Shown here piece after piece: positions 10,195-18,378 of a DNA stretch of 51,029 nt; position 1 is the stretch's first letter; every line of letters begins with the position of its first letter. Source of the stretch: Candidatus Corynebacterium intestinavium. Lineage in GTDB: Bacteria; Actinomycetota; Actinomycetes; Mycobacteriales; Mycobacteriaceae. The DNA is taken from assembly GCA_019120635.1 (NCBI GenBank), contig DWUR01000022.1:1-51029 (forward strand), read 5' to 3'. Both the position numbers and the translations under genes were made by a program. Under the pieces are notes generated by a model. That model was not told where the DNA came from, did no database searches, and saw only the letters and a list, made by a program, of their open reading frames with translations.

Positions 10195-10881
10195 GTGAGC
10201 AAGAAGAAGCAGACCCCCGAGGCGGAGGGCGCAGAAGAGTTCACCCGCCTCGCGCCCTACCGCCGACCCACGGCGAGCGAGTGGCAGGCGGAGCTCGAGA
10301 TCAAGCGCTCCACCTTCATCGGACTGCTGCGGCAAACCCCGACGGAGGCCGAGGCGCGCGCTTTCATCGACGAGGTTCGGGACCGCTACCCGGATGCCCG
10401 CCATCACTGCAGCGCCTACCTCGTCCATCAGGACGGCGCGCAGCCCATCGAGCGTTCCAGCGACGACGGCGAGCCCGCCGGCACCGCCGGGCAGCCCATG
10501 CTCGAGGTGCTGCGCGGCAGCGGGGCGCTGGATATCACCGCCGTGGTCGTCCGCTACTTCGGCGGCGTGCTGCTCGGCACCGGTGGTCTGGTCCGCGCCT
10601 ACCACGACGCCACCAAGGCCGCGCTCGATGAGGTCACCTGGGTCACGCGCACCCAGCTGGAGCTCTACCGCGTGGAGCTCAACCACGATGAGGCCGGGCG
10701 CGTGGAGTCCGAGATCCGCAACGCCGGCTACCAGATCCTAGAGACTGACTACGCCGCCAAGGTCGGCTTCCTCATCGCCGGGGACGATGCGTTAGCTACC
10801 CACCTGGCCAGCTGGACCCAAGGCCGCGTGGAACCCACCCGCGCGGGCCAACGTTGGGTAGATTTACCCACCGGAAGCTAA
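10195..10881 (+). CDS. YigZ/IMPACT family protein (UPF0029)
   Basis: 228 residues. The family signature is clear: DDGEPAGTAGQPML followed by VVRYFGGVLLGTGGLVRAY at about residues 97-142. The bacterial family has an N-terminal domain related to ribosomal protein S5 folds and a C-terminal RRM-like domain, and is linked in eukaryotes to translation control through GCN1/GCN2. Its bacterial role is not settled. It begins at a GTG 51 bases after dnaE1 with no strong ribosome site; ATG alternatives lie too far inside the conserved domain. Confidence 0.85.
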   Translation: MSKKKQTPEAEGAEEFTRLAPYRRPTASEWQAELEIKRSTFIGLLRQTPTEAEARAFIDEVRDRYPDARHHCSAYLVHQDGAQPIERSSDDGEPAGTAGQPMLEVLRGSGALDITAVVVRYFGGVLLGTGGLVRAYHDATKAALDEVTWVTRTQLELYRVELNHDEAGRVESEIRNAGYQILETDYAAKVGFLIAGDDALATHLASWTQGRVEPTRAGQRWVDLPTGS

Positions 10882-10958
10882 AACTTTTCCCAGGCACCCC
10901 GGCGCCCCGGTGAGCACCCGGGCCACAACACCAAGAACGCGATAGAGGAAGAAGCACC

Positions 10959-11192
10959 ATGACCCTCAGCCCCTACGGAGACAACCCGATCGCCCAGCGC
11001 AAGGCCGCCGTGCGCAAGCACTCCAAGGCCATCCAGATCACCGCTGGCGTCGGCGGCGGACTCATCGTCCTGGGCGCCCTCACTGGCGCCGGCATGGGCT
11101 TCATCATCACCGTCCTGGTGATCTCCCTGATCGTCGCCGGCTACAACGGCTGGCAGATCAACAAGATCATCAACCAGAAGGACAACTGGTAA
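10959..11192 (+). CDS. small membrane protein, unknown function
   Basis: 77 residues: a basic N-terminal tail (about 1-25), then two closely spaced hydrophobic segments at about 27-47 and 48-66 with Gly-rich turns (GVGGGLIVLG, GAGMGF), and a polar end NQKDNW. A GAGGAAGAAG ribosome site lies just upstream. Its stop is 3 bases before the S4-domain gene, so they are probably one transcript. No known family recognised. Confidence 0.75.
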   Translation: MTLSPYGDNPIAQRKAAVRKHSKAIQITAGVGGGLIVLGALTGAGMGFIITVLVISLIVAGYNGWQINKIINQKDNW

Positions 11193-11195
11193 ACC

Positions 11196-11564
11196 ATGGT
11201 CCGCGTCGACGCCTGGGTCTGGGCCGTCCGGCTCACCAAGACCCGCGCGCAGGCAGCGGCCGCATGTCGCGCCGGGCATGTGAAAATCAACGGCGAATCG
11301 GTCAAACCCGCCCAGCACGTGGCCGTGGGGGACCAGGTGCGGGTGTGGGTCAACCACCGGGAACGCATCGTCGAGGTCGCGGAGCTGCTGCACAAGCGGG
11401 TGGGGGCGCCGGTGGCGCAGAAGGCCTATATCGACCACTCGCCGCCACCGCCGCCCAAGGAGATCATCGCCTCCATGCCGCGGCGTGACCCCGGGGCCGG
11501 GCGCCCAACCAAGAAGGAACGCCGCCAGCTGGATAAGTTCATGCGCAACCAGCGGCGCCGCTGA
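11196..11564 (+). CDS. S4-domain RNA-binding protein (Hsp15-like)
   Basis: 122 residues. The S4 domain occupies about 1-65 (RVDAWVWAVRLTKTRAQA, CRAGHVKING, VGDQVRV). The C-terminus is proline-rich (SPPPPPK) and then strongly basic (RPTKKERRQLDKF), as in Hsp15/HslR relatives, which bind stalled 50S subunits carrying peptidyl-tRNA. The assignment to the heat-shock-type rescue factor is from family resemblance. Immediately downstream of the 77-residue membrane protein and convergent with the alarmone synthetase. Confidence 0.85.
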   Translation: MVRVDAWVWAVRLTKTRAQAAAACRAGHVKINGESVKPAQHVAVGDQVRVWVNHRERIVEVAELLHKRVGAPVAQKAYIDHSPPPPPKEIIASMPRRDPGAGRPTKKERRQLDKFMRNQRRR

Positions 11565-11618
11565 ATTTGGTAGCGGCGCCGAGGCGAGCCGCGGCGCTAA
11601 AGCTAGCGGGGATCACCC

Positions 11619-11676
11619 CTGGGCGTAGACGCCCAGCGGCAACAACTGGGCAGGGTCAGCGCGCTCAGGAGCGCGC
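11619..11676. terminator. two stem-loops between convergent genes
   Basis: CTGGGCGT and ACGCCCAG pair at 11619-11636, and GCGCGCTC with GAGCGCGC at 11659-11676. The second overlaps the stop codon of the minus-strand gene. Neither is followed by a clear U run, so they may stabilise or terminate transcripts from both sides. Confidence 0.4.
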
Positions 11677-12657
11677 AGCGGGGGAGTAGACCTGCTGGCC
11701 GAGCTGCTGCCAACGGTTGCCGAGGCGCCCCGGCCGGGTCTCGATATTCTCCCCGATGTGCACGGTGCGGCGGATATGGTCCCGGCCGTAGGTAAACAGC
11801 AGCAGGTCGTCGATGAGGCGCACCTGCCCGGGCTCGAATGGGTAGGCCATCGCCTCGTTGAGCGCGGCGATCCGATCCGAGTCCAGCAGCTCCTTGAGCT
11901 CCGCGACGGTGGTGATGCCGTGGGCGGCCAGCATCGCGATCGCCCAACCGTAGTAATCCGCCCGCGAGGTGGGGTAGGAGTTGCCCAGCAGGCGGGTGAG
12001 CAGGCCCGGCAGCGAGCGGGTGTCGAGCTCGGTGGCGTCCTGCTCCTGCGTGCGGGCGTCGACGATGCGGGCGATCTTGTCGAACTGCTCGTCGGCGAGC
12101 TCGATGAGCCCGGCGGCGAGCGTGAAAGCCCGGTCCACCTCCGGGTTGCCGGACATCTCCGGGTTCTTGTAGCGCATATCGTGCTCGAACTCGGCCCACG
12201 CGTGCTGCAGCACGGTGCGCAGCTGCACCTCCACGCGCCGGCCGAGTTGCTCTGAGTACCCGATCACGTGGTGGGAGGCGTAACCGAAGCGCCCGCTCTT
12301 GGCGGTTTCGGCGGCCTTGTCGACCACGGTGTCGATGGCGAAGATGGTGCTCACCGCCGCGAGTAGCTGCTCGATCTCGCCGGAGTGGAAGGTGGTCACC
12401 CGGATGCCGACGATATCGTGGGCGCTCGCGAAGTCCTGATATTCCGGGTAGTTGGGGTTCTTCAGCTTCGCGACGAAGCTGGAACGGTCCTTCAATCTCA
12501 CCGAGACCTGGTCGAAGCTGATGCCCGCATCGTCGAGCGCGGGGGCGACGAGCTCTTTCGTTTCGCGCTCGGCGGCCGGGTGCTGGTCGAGCCAGGCGTC
12601 GTAGTCCTTCAGAGACTCGGCGATGGCGCTAGCGGAAGGCGAGGTGGAGTTTCCCAT
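11665..12657 (-). CDS. small alarmone synthetase (RelA/SpoT synthetase domain)
   Basis: 330 residues with a (p)ppGpp synthetase domain and no HD hydrolase, TGS or ACT domain. Visible motifs: RLKDRSSFVAKLK (about 54-66), DIVGIRVTTF with the metal-binding aspartate D81, GYASHH (126-130) and EVQLRT with E143, then WAEFEHDMRYK. So it should transfer pyrophosphate from ATP to GDP or GTP. The C-terminal half (about 180-330) is longer than in typical RelP/RelQ enzymes and resembles the corynebacterial RelS-type protein. ATG 12657 is chosen because TAGAAT lies 7 bases upstream; an ATG 24 bases earlier would fall outside the transcript. Confidence 0.85.
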   Translation of the reverse strand: MGNSTSPSASAIAESLKDYDAWLDQHPAAERETKELVAPALDDAGISFDQVSVRLKDRSSFVAKLKNPNYPEYQDFASAHDIVGIRVTTFHSGEIEQLLAAVSTIFAIDTVVDKAAETAKSGRFGYASHHVIGYSEQLGRRVEVQLRTVLQHAWAEFEHDMRYKNPEMSGNPEVDRAFTLAAGLIELADEQFDKIARIVDARTQEQDATELDTRSLPGLLTRLLGNSYPTSRADYYGWAIAMLAAHGITTVAELKELLDSDRIAALNEAMAYPFEPGQVRLIDDLLLFTYGRDHIRRTVHIGENIETRPGRLGNRWQQLGQQVYSPAARS

Positions 12658-12664
12658 GCCCCAG

Positions 12665-12670
12665 ATTCTA
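12665..12670 (-). promoter_or_regulatory. -10 box of alarmone synthetase gene (leaderless)
   Basis: TAGAAT on the minus strand, 7 bases before ATG 12657. It decides the start codon. Confidence 0.6.
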
Positions 12671-12704
12671 AGCCACCGCATGCAGGGGCCGCGGAGAGCG
12701 GTTT

Positions 12705-13283
12705 CTAGAGGAAGTCGAAGGCCACGCAGAAGCCAGTGCGCAGGTCGAAGGGGCCGTGCCAGTCGCGGCGCTCGATGGCCAATGGCAGCGGGCAGACCTG
12801 CACGCGCTCGCCGGAGACGTAGAACGCCACCACCCCATCCAAGACCCTTTCCATCCGCTCCGCGAGCCCCTGGGCCAGCCTCGGGTGGGTCAGCATCGCG
12901 GTCGGTGGCGGGGTGCCCGCGGCTCCGTTGAGCTCCACCCAGCCGTAATCCCGGGAATCGAGGCGCCGGATGCAGTAGGAATCACCGGCTTCGCCCACCA
13001 CCTCGCTGATGCTGTCTGCGGTCTCACCCCACAGCTGCAGGAGCGTGTGATAATCCTTCTCCGAGAACTCCGGCAGTTCCGCGGTGAAGCCGGAACCCAC
13101 GGGCACCCGCACCGGGCGGCTATAGCAGGCCTCCGGCAGGCGGGTCAGCCGAGCCATCCCGGGCAAGCTGCGACCCGCAGGCCTCGTCGGTCCGGACGTG
13201 CACTGCGTGGCCACCTCCGTGGCAGTCACGATCGTGGTCCCGGTTCGGTGCGTGGTTCTGTGCGTTGTCACTGTGCTCGTCAT
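12705..13283 (-). CDS. protein of unknown function, Thr-rich N-terminus
   Basis: About 192 residues from ATG 13283. Residues 1-25 are unusually rich in Thr (TSTVTTHRTTHRTGTT); from about residue 60 the composition becomes ordinary, with FSEKDYHTLLQLW and a C-terminal GPFDLRTGFCVAFDFL. No recognised domain, signal peptide or membrane segment. The start is uncertain: no ribosome site and no correctly spaced -10 box are seen, and an in-frame ATG at 13157 (MARLTRL) is an alternative. An inverted repeat brackets the ATG at 13283. Confidence 0.55.
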   Translation of the reverse strand: MTSTVTTHRTTHRTGTTIVTATEVATQCTSGPTRPAGRSLPGMARLTRLPEACYSRPVRVPVGSGFTAELPEFSEKDYHTLLQLWGETADSISEVVGEAGDSYCIRRLDSRDYGWVELNGAAGTPPPTAMLTHPRLAQGLAERMERVLDGVVAFYVSGERVQVCPLPLAIERRDWHGPFDLRTGFCVAFDFL

Positions 13284-13375
13284 GACAGTGTTAGACAACG
13301 CGGGCGCCCATTTGGTTCCCGGCAACGGCGGAAAACCCAAAAATTCTTTCGGAAGCCACCCACCGCGCCGGGGAG

Positions 13376-14161
13376 TTAGCCCTGCACTCCCAGCTTGTTA
13401 AGCAGTTCCTCGAAGGTCCAGATCGCCAGCTCCTGGCCCTGTTCCTGCAGCTCCCGGGCGCGCTTCTCCTTGCTGGTCACCGTCGCCCACTCGCCGACGA
13501 TCAGCAGCGTGGTCTTCTTCGTCACGTTCTTCGCGACGATGGCACCGGCATCGGCCAGCATGTCCCAGACCTCGCCCTTGGAGTAAGGCTCCACGTCCCC
13601 GGTGATGACCACCGTTTCGCCGAAGACGGGGCCGTCCACGTCCGCCTCCGTGTTCTGCTCCGGCACCTTGTCTGGTGTGGCCACCCGGTCCCAGGGGGCG
13701 CGCCGGTTGCCGCCCTTCCCGCCGCTCTTCTTCGCTGTCTCCTTTGTTGACGACGACGCCGGCGCGGCCGCTGGTGCTGTGGAGGTTCCCGCCGCTGGGG
13801 CGTCTGCCTCGAAGGAGGCCGCCCAGTCTGCTGCCTCGATGGTCGCGACGTCGACGTCGAAACCGGCCTGCAGGCGGGAAAGTTGCTCGTCGATCTCGGT
13901 CAGCATCTCCGCCTCGCCGGGGAAGAAGTGAACGGTGGCGGGGTTCAGGCGTGCCTCGTCGAAGCTCCGGATGAAGCCGTTGGTGCGGGCCTCAGCAAGC
14001 AGGAAGTGCAACCAACCCGGCGAGCTGGCGGTCGGCGCCGAGATGCGCCAACCCAGCAGTTGCTCCGGTGCGATGGCGAGATCGGGGGAGAGGGAGCGGG
14101 CGAGCAGCGAACGGTGGACCTGAATGCCGTCGCTGGTGATGGTGATCGAGGAGTCCGTCAT
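13376..14161 (-). CDS. BRCT-domain protein
   Basis: 261 residues in three parts: an N-terminal domain of about 110 residues of unknown type, a low-complexity Ala/Ser/Lys linker (about 118-155), and a BRCT domain at about 178-258. The BRCT features are GETVVITGD, MLADAGAIVAKNVTKKTTLLIVGE and the final IWTFEELLNKLG with the conserved Trp. BRCT domains bind DNA ends or phosphoproteins; in bacteria they are usual in LigA, so a free-standing one is less common. No nuclease or ligase motif is visible. ATG 14161 has a -10 box 7 bases upstream. Confidence 0.85.
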   Translation of the reverse strand: MTDSSITITSDGIQVHRSLLARSLSPDLAIAPEQLLGWRISAPTASSPGWLHFLLAEARTNGFIRSFDEARLNPATVHFFPGEAEMLTEIDEQLSRLQAGFDVDVATIEAADWAASFEADAPAAGTSTAPAAAPASSSTKETAKKSGGKGGNRRAPWDRVATPDKVPEQNTEADVDGPVFGETVVITGDVEPYSKGEVWDMLADAGAIVAKNVTKKTTLLIVGEWATVTSKEKRARELQEQGQELAIWTFEELLNKLGVQG

Positions 14162-14168
14162 GGCTTCG

Positions 14169-14174
14169 ACGCTA
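14169..14174 (-). promoter_or_regulatory. -10 box of BRCT gene (leaderless)
   Basis: TAGCGT on the minus strand, 7 bases before ATG 14161. Confidence 0.5.
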
Positions 14175-14208
14175 CCCGATGGAGCTAGGCACAGGACACG
14201 TGAGCGAC

Positions 14209-14214
14209 TAGGCT
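14209..14214 (+). promoter_or_regulatory. -10 box of the Lys/Glu-rich lipoprotein gene
   Basis: TAGGCT, 9 bases before ATG 14224, giving a leaderless or nearly leaderless mRNA. Divergent from the BRCT promoter about 35 bases away. Confidence 0.5.
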
Positions 14215-14223
14215 TCTAAAGCT

Positions 14224-14907
14224 ATGAAGATCTCAGCAGTTTCCAGCTCTGGACGGCGCGCCCTCGTGGTGTGCCTGGCCGCAGGGCTCGTCCTGTCCGC
14301 TTGCTCGAAGGAAGAGGAAGCGTCGAAGGATGAGAAGTCCACCTCGACCACCACCTCGCAGGCCGGCGCGAAGAGGTCCGAGGACAAGGACAAGAAGAAG
14401 GCCGAAGAAAAGAAGGCTGAGGAGAAGAAGGCCGCCGAAAAGAAGAAGGCGGAGGAAGAGAAGAAGGCGGAAGCCGAGAAGAAGCAGGCAGAGGCCAAGA
14501 GGGCAGAGGCAGCCAAGCAGGCCCAGCAGGAGCAGGCGAAGGAGCAGCCCAAGGCCCCGGGCGGCGCCCCGGCCCAGGGCAACGCGGGGAATGACGAGAA
14601 GGAGATCCGCGACCTCGTCATGGGCATGAACGCCCACGTCAACAACCCGCACGCCTACATGAACTACCGCCGTGACAACGCCTGCCAGCGCGTCCGCAAC
14701 GAGGTCGGCGACGGCGCCTTCGACGAGGCAGCGAACAACCTCGCCGGGACCGGCCTGAACCTGATCCCGCGCATCGACAGCATCAACAGCGTGAAGGTCA
14801 ACGGCAACACCGCGCGCGTCGAGACCACCGCAAGCGCACAGGGCCAGGCCCAGCCAGCGCCGATTGACCTGGTTAAGGAAGGCGGGCGCTGGAAGTTTTG
14901 CGGCTAG
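14224..14907 (+). CDS. lipoprotein with long Lys/Glu/Ala-rich helix
   Basis: 227 residues. Signal peptide with lipobox LSAC, cysteine at residue 27. Residues about 48-108 are almost only Lys, Glu, Ala and Gln, with repeated KKAEEKKAEEKK-like units, predicting a long single helix or coiled coil that could span part of the cell wall. After a Gly/Pro linker, a globular domain (about 120-227) has CQRVRNEVGDGAFDEAANN and ends WKFCG; the two cysteines could form a disulfide. That last domain resembles small secreted NTF2-like domains, but I cannot confirm it. Function unknown. Confidence 0.75.
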   Translation: MKISAVSSSGRRALVVCLAAGLVLSACSKEEEASKDEKSTSTTTSQAGAKRSEDKDKKKAEEKKAEEKKAAEKKKAEEEKKAEAEKKQAEAKRAEAAKQAQQEQAKEQPKAPGGAPAQGNAGNDEKEIRDLVMGMNAHVNNPHAYMNYRRDNACQRVRNEVGDGAFDEAANNLAGTGLNLIPRIDSINSVKVNGNTARVETTASAQGQAQPAPIDLVKEGGRWKFCG

Positions 14908-15422
14908 CTAGCATCGCACGTAAGGCGCACCCGGTCTCGGCGGTATTTCTTCTCGCGATGCTCGCCTACGGCGTTGTCGGTGTGCTGTGGGGGCTGTGGC
15001 ACCCGACCGTTGACGTTGAGGTGACCGCCAACGGTGCGCTCGACCCCGTGCCCGGTACCGAGGACGCCAGCTTCGTGGGCTTTGCGTGCTTCGTCATCGT
15101 CAGCGGCCTGCTGGCCTTTGCCGTTGCCGGCTGGTCTTTCCTCACCAAACCGCGCGGACCGGCCATGATGGTCTGGACCACGCTCGTGGTGTTCTCCGGC
15201 ACCTGGTGGGCCTTCGCGATTGGGGCGCGGATCACCAGCTGGATGAATACCCTGCCCGAGGGGCACCCCGCCCCGGGGGATGTGATCCACTTGGCCAGCG
15301 CCGATATCTCGCTGACCGCGCTGCTGCTGCCGATGACTATCGCGCTGGTTTTCTACTGGTGCGCGTCTGTGATGAGCGACAGCGAGACCTTCAGCGATAG
15401 TGCGGCTTCGGCCGAGAACTAG
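14898..15422 (+). CDS. four-helix membrane protein, unknown function
   Basis: 174 residues with about four transmembrane segments (near 16-34, 56-78, 91-108 and 133-155) and an external loop after the first. A TTG start at 14898 overlaps the lipoprotein gene by 10 bases, suggesting coupling; an internal ATG at 14958 would cut into the first helix. It has some resemblance to actinobacterial DUF2567 proteins, which I cannot check. Its stop overlaps the convergent TPR gene by 4 bases. Confidence 0.65.
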   Translation: MRLASIARKAHPVSAVFLLAMLAYGVVGVLWGLWHPTVDVEVTANGALDPVPGTEDASFVGFACFVIVSGLLAFAVAGWSFLTKPRGPAMMVWTTLVVFSGTWWAFAIGARITSWMNTLPEGHPAPGDVIHLASADISLTALLLPMTIALVFYWCASVMSDSETFSDSAASAEN

Positions 15423-16966
15423 CCGCCGAGCTCTTCTTTGACCTGCGTGAATACCGCATCGAGCTCTGCGGGGCGCGCGAATTCCGCGGGCATGGCCACG
15501 TTCGCCTGGGCGTAGGCCTGCCGCGCCAGGTCAGTTTCTCCCATCGCCAGCTGGGCGCGAGCCTCCGCCAGCAGCGCGAAGGCCTCCTTGACCGGGTGCC
15601 CCAACTGCTCGAAGGCGCTGGTTGCCCGGCGCGCGAAGTCCACGGCCGCCCCGCCCTCGGTGAATTGGGCCATCGTGAGCAGCCACTCGGCGACGTGCCA
15701 CTCCTTGCCCTCCTCTTGGCTGGCCTCGATCAGCTCCCAGGAGCGGCGGAGGTACGCGGTCGCGGCGTCCTCGTCGAGGTAGGCCAGAGTCTGGAAGACC
15801 TCGGCGGCATCCAGCAGCCGGCCGGATGCCTTCAACAATTCGGCCCGGCGGTGCTGAAGGTCGAAAACCTCTTCGGCCAGCCCCAGGCGCAGGCCCGCGA
15901 AGGTGGCGATCGCGTAGCAGGAGGCGGTGCGCTGGTCATTGGGGGTCATCTCCGACCAGTGGATCACTGACCGTGCGGTGTCCCAGGCCTCCTCGAAGAG
16001 GTTGTTTTCGAAGGCGGACTGGGCGATGGCCTCCTGCAAATCCAGCAGGATGGGGCCGACGGGGACGCCGTCGACCCAGGTGACCATGTCGTGGGAGAGC
16101 TGCCAGGCTTCCCCCGCGTGGTCCTGGGAGAAGTACACGCGGGAGGTGAGCTCCGCGTGGCGCATCGCGATGACCGGGGCGTCCATGATGCGGGCCAGCT
16201 CCACGCAGCGTGCCCAGTGCTCGGCCACGCCCGCCTCGTCGCCTTCCAGCAGGGCGAAGTGCCCCAGCATGTCGTGGGCGTCGAAGCGGGAGACTGAGGT
16301 GGTGTCTGGGCTGCTCAGCACCTCGCTGGCCAGGGCGTAGGCCTGCTGCTTGCGGCCGGAGAACCAGTGGCGCTGGGCGTACCAGAGCAAGCGGTCAGCC
16401 TCGGTGGGGTAGGCGGTTCCGAAGCGGCGCACTAGCCCGGCGAAGACCTCTGCCAGCTGCTCGCTGACATTCACCGCGACTGAGTATGCGGTCGTGGCGG
16501 CGGTGGCGAGCTTCACCGCATCGGGGCGGTCGATGCTCTCACCGCGTATGGTCGGTTCCTCGCCAACAGTGGGGGAATCCGGGGTGGGGCGCCAGGCATG
16601 GAAATCCTCAAGCAGAGCGCGCAGCCGGTCCTCGGGCTCGCCGAGCGGGTACACGGAGGGTTCATCCTGGTTGAGCGCATGGAATGCCAGGTGAGCCTTG
16701 CCGACGAGCATGAGCGCATGGTCACCGCGGCTGTCCGCCCAGGCGTTGAGCTCGCTGAGCGCGGCGATGGCCTCGTCGGTCATGCCCATGACATCCGCGG
16801 CGCCGGCGCGCAGGAAGTAGAACTCACCGACGAGCTCGGGGCTGACGTCCTCGGCGGTGGCGAGCCAGTGGAAGCGGGCGAATTCGCTCATCTGTCGCCA
16901 GGCGGTGCGCCCCTGAGCGACATCGTGGGCGCTATCGGCCAACAATGCGTTCAAAGTCAGTGGCAT
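15419..16966 (-). CDS. large helical-repeat (TPR-like) protein
   Basis: 515 residues, acidic and almost entirely alpha-helical. Repeated helix pairs with alanine at small positions and W/Y/F partners (AALSELNAWADSRGDHALML, AFEQLGHPVKEAFALLAEARAQLAMG) fit TPR repeats, mainly near 55-110 and 360-500. No membrane segment, signal or enzyme motif. A protein-interaction role is inferred. GGAGG lies about 10 bases before ATG 16966, so unlike its neighbours it has a ribosome site. It is divergent from hisD and shares the promoter region. Confidence 0.75.
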   Translation of the reverse strand: MPLTLNALLADSAHDVAQGRTAWRQMSEFARFHWLATAEDVSPELVGEFYFLRAGAADVMGMTDEAIAALSELNAWADSRGDHALMLVGKAHLAFHALNQDEPSVYPLGEPEDRLRALLEDFHAWRPTPDSPTVGEEPTIRGESIDRPDAVKLATAATTAYSVAVNVSEQLAEVFAGLVRRFGTAYPTEADRLLWYAQRHWFSGRKQQAYALASEVLSSPDTTSVSRFDAHDMLGHFALLEGDEAGVAEHWARCVELARIMDAPVIAMRHAELTSRVYFSQDHAGEAWQLSHDMVTWVDGVPVGPILLDLQEAIAQSAFENNLFEEAWDTARSVIHWSEMTPNDQRTASCYAIATFAGLRLGLAEEVFDLQHRRAELLKASGRLLDAAEVFQTLAYLDEDAATAYLRRSWELIEASQEEGKEWHVAEWLLTMAQFTEGGAAVDFARRATSAFEQLGHPVKEAFALLAEARAQLAMGETDLARQAYAQANVAMPAEFARPAELDAVFTQVKEELGG

Positions 16967-16997
16967 GCCCCATGAACCTCCGGAAACCTGGCTTGAT

Positions 16998-17004
16998 TAG
17001 AATA
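16998..17004. promoter_or_regulatory. overlapping divergent -10 boxes, hisD and TPR gene
   Basis: TAGAAT (16998-17003, plus strand) and TATTCT (complement of 16999-17004) overlap almost completely. The plus start would give a leader of about 50 bases before hisD; the minus start gives about 25 bases before the TPR gene. The two directions could not be used by polymerase at once. Confidence 0.45.
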
Positions 17005-17058
17005 AGGATCACCCTAGCAACCCACCATTTTTAGCCCCTTTAAGGGAGAGGATCTGGC

Positions 17059-18378
17059 ATGCTCCAGCGCATTGATCTTCGAGGCACCACACCCACCACC
17101 GCGCAGCTTCGGCGGGCGCTGCCCCGCGGCGGCACGGATATTGATGCGGTGCTGCCGACCGTTTCGCCCGTCGTTGAGGACGTCAAGGCCCATGGCGTGG
17201 CGGCGACGAATAAGTACTCCCAGAAATTCGACGGCTGCGTCCCGGCGAGCCTCCGGGTGCCGGCCGAGGTCATCGAGCAGAGCCTGGAAACCCTGGAGCC
17301 GAAGGTGCTGGACGCGCTCAAGGAGGCGATCCGCCGCGTGCGGGCCTTCCACGAGGCGCAGCGTCCGGAGGACCAGGACGTCGAGATCGCCGAAGGTGGT
17401 GTGGTTTCCGAGCGATGGATCCCCGTCGAGCGCGTGGGGCTGTACGTACCGGGTGGCAAGGCCGTGTACCCGTCCAGCGTGATCATGAATGCCGTTCCCG
17501 CCCAGGCCGCGGGCGTGGGCAGCCTCGTGGTGGCCTCCCCGCCGCAGGCGGATAACGGCGGCTGGCCGCACCCCACGATCCTCGCGGCCTGCAAGCTGTT
17601 GGGCGTGGACGAGGTCTGGGCCGTGGGCGGTGCGCAGGCCATCGCGCTGCTGGCTTATGGCGATGAGAACCTGGAGCCGGTGGACATGGTCACCGGACCG
17701 GGCAATATCTTCGTCACCGCTGCCAAGCGCCTGTGCCGCTCCGTCGTCGGTATCGACGCGGAGGCCGGTCCCACCGAGATTGCGGTCCTGGCCGACGAGT
17801 CCGCCGACCCGGTGCAGGTGGCTTATGACCTGATCAGCCAGGCCGAGCACGACCCGATGGCGGCCTCCGTGCTGATCACGAACTCCGAGGATCTCGCCGA
17901 CGCGGTCGACCGCGAGATCGCCGAGCGCTACCAGGTGACCCACAACTCCGAGCGCGTCGCCGAGGCCCTGCAGGGTCAGCAGAGCGGCATCGTGCTCGTC
18001 AGTGACGAGGAGGAGGCCATCCGCGTGGCCAATGCCTACGCCGCCGAGCACCTGGAGATCCACACGAAGGACGACACCGGCACCGCGAAGAAGATCATCA
18101 ACGCCGGCGCGATCTTCATCGGGCCGTACAGCCCGGTGCCGCTGGGCGACTACGCCGCGGGCAGTAACCACGTCCTGCCGACCAGCGGCAGCGCCCGGCA
18201 CTCCTCGGGCCTGTCCACCCACACTTTCCTCAAGTCCGTGCACGTCGTGAACTACAACGAGCAGGCCCTGCAGGAGGTCTCCGAGACCGTGATCGCCCTC
18301 GCGGACGCCGAGCGTCTCCCCGCCCACGGGGAAGCGATCAAGGCCCGCACCAACCCAGATTGGACCAACCGTGGTTAA
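17059..18378 (+). CDS. hisD: histidinol dehydrogenase
   Basis: Zinc enzyme catalysing the last two steps of histidine synthesis, histidinol to histidine with two NAD+. 439 residues, normal length. Diagnostic blocks are present: [52 protein letters not shown] (zinc Gln and His), AAEHLEIHT (catalytic Glu-His) and [14 protein letters not shown] (zinc Asp). A GGGAGAGG ribosome site precedes the ATG. First gene of the his block; it overlaps hisC by 8 bases. Confidence 0.97.
   Translation: MLQRIDLRGTTPTTAQLRRALPRGGTDIDAVLPTVSPVVEDVKAHGVAATNKYSQKFDGCVPASLRVPAEVIEQSLETLEPKVLDALKEAIRRVRAFHEAQRPEDQDVEIAEGGVVSERWIPVERVGLYVPGGKAVYPSSVIMNAVPAQAAGVGSLVVASPPQADNGGWPHPTILAACKLLGVDEVWAVGGAQAIALLAYGDENLEPVDMVTGPGNIFVTAAKRLCRSVVGIDAEAGPTEIAVLADESADPVQVAYDLISQAEHDPMAASVLITNSEDLADAVDREIAERYQVTHNSERVAEALQGQQSGIVLVSDEEEAIRVANAYAAEHLEIHTKDDTGTAKKIINAGAIFIGPYSPVPLGDYAAGSNHVLPTSGSARHSSGLSTHTFLKSVHVVNYNEQALQEVSETVIALADAERLPAHGEAIKARTNPDWTNRG

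Noticed and set aside
8491..10686. Long open frame of about 730 codons antisense to dnaE1
   Set aside because: It mirrors codon-position G+C bias of dnaE1, has low-complexity Val/Leu/Gly/Asp content and no domain, and covers a gene with intact catalytic motifs on the other strand.
17004..17058. Riboswitch, T-box or His-codon attenuator before hisD
   Set aside because: The leader is only about 50 bases, with no T-box sequence, no run of His codons and only a weak CCC/GGG stem next to the ribosome site.
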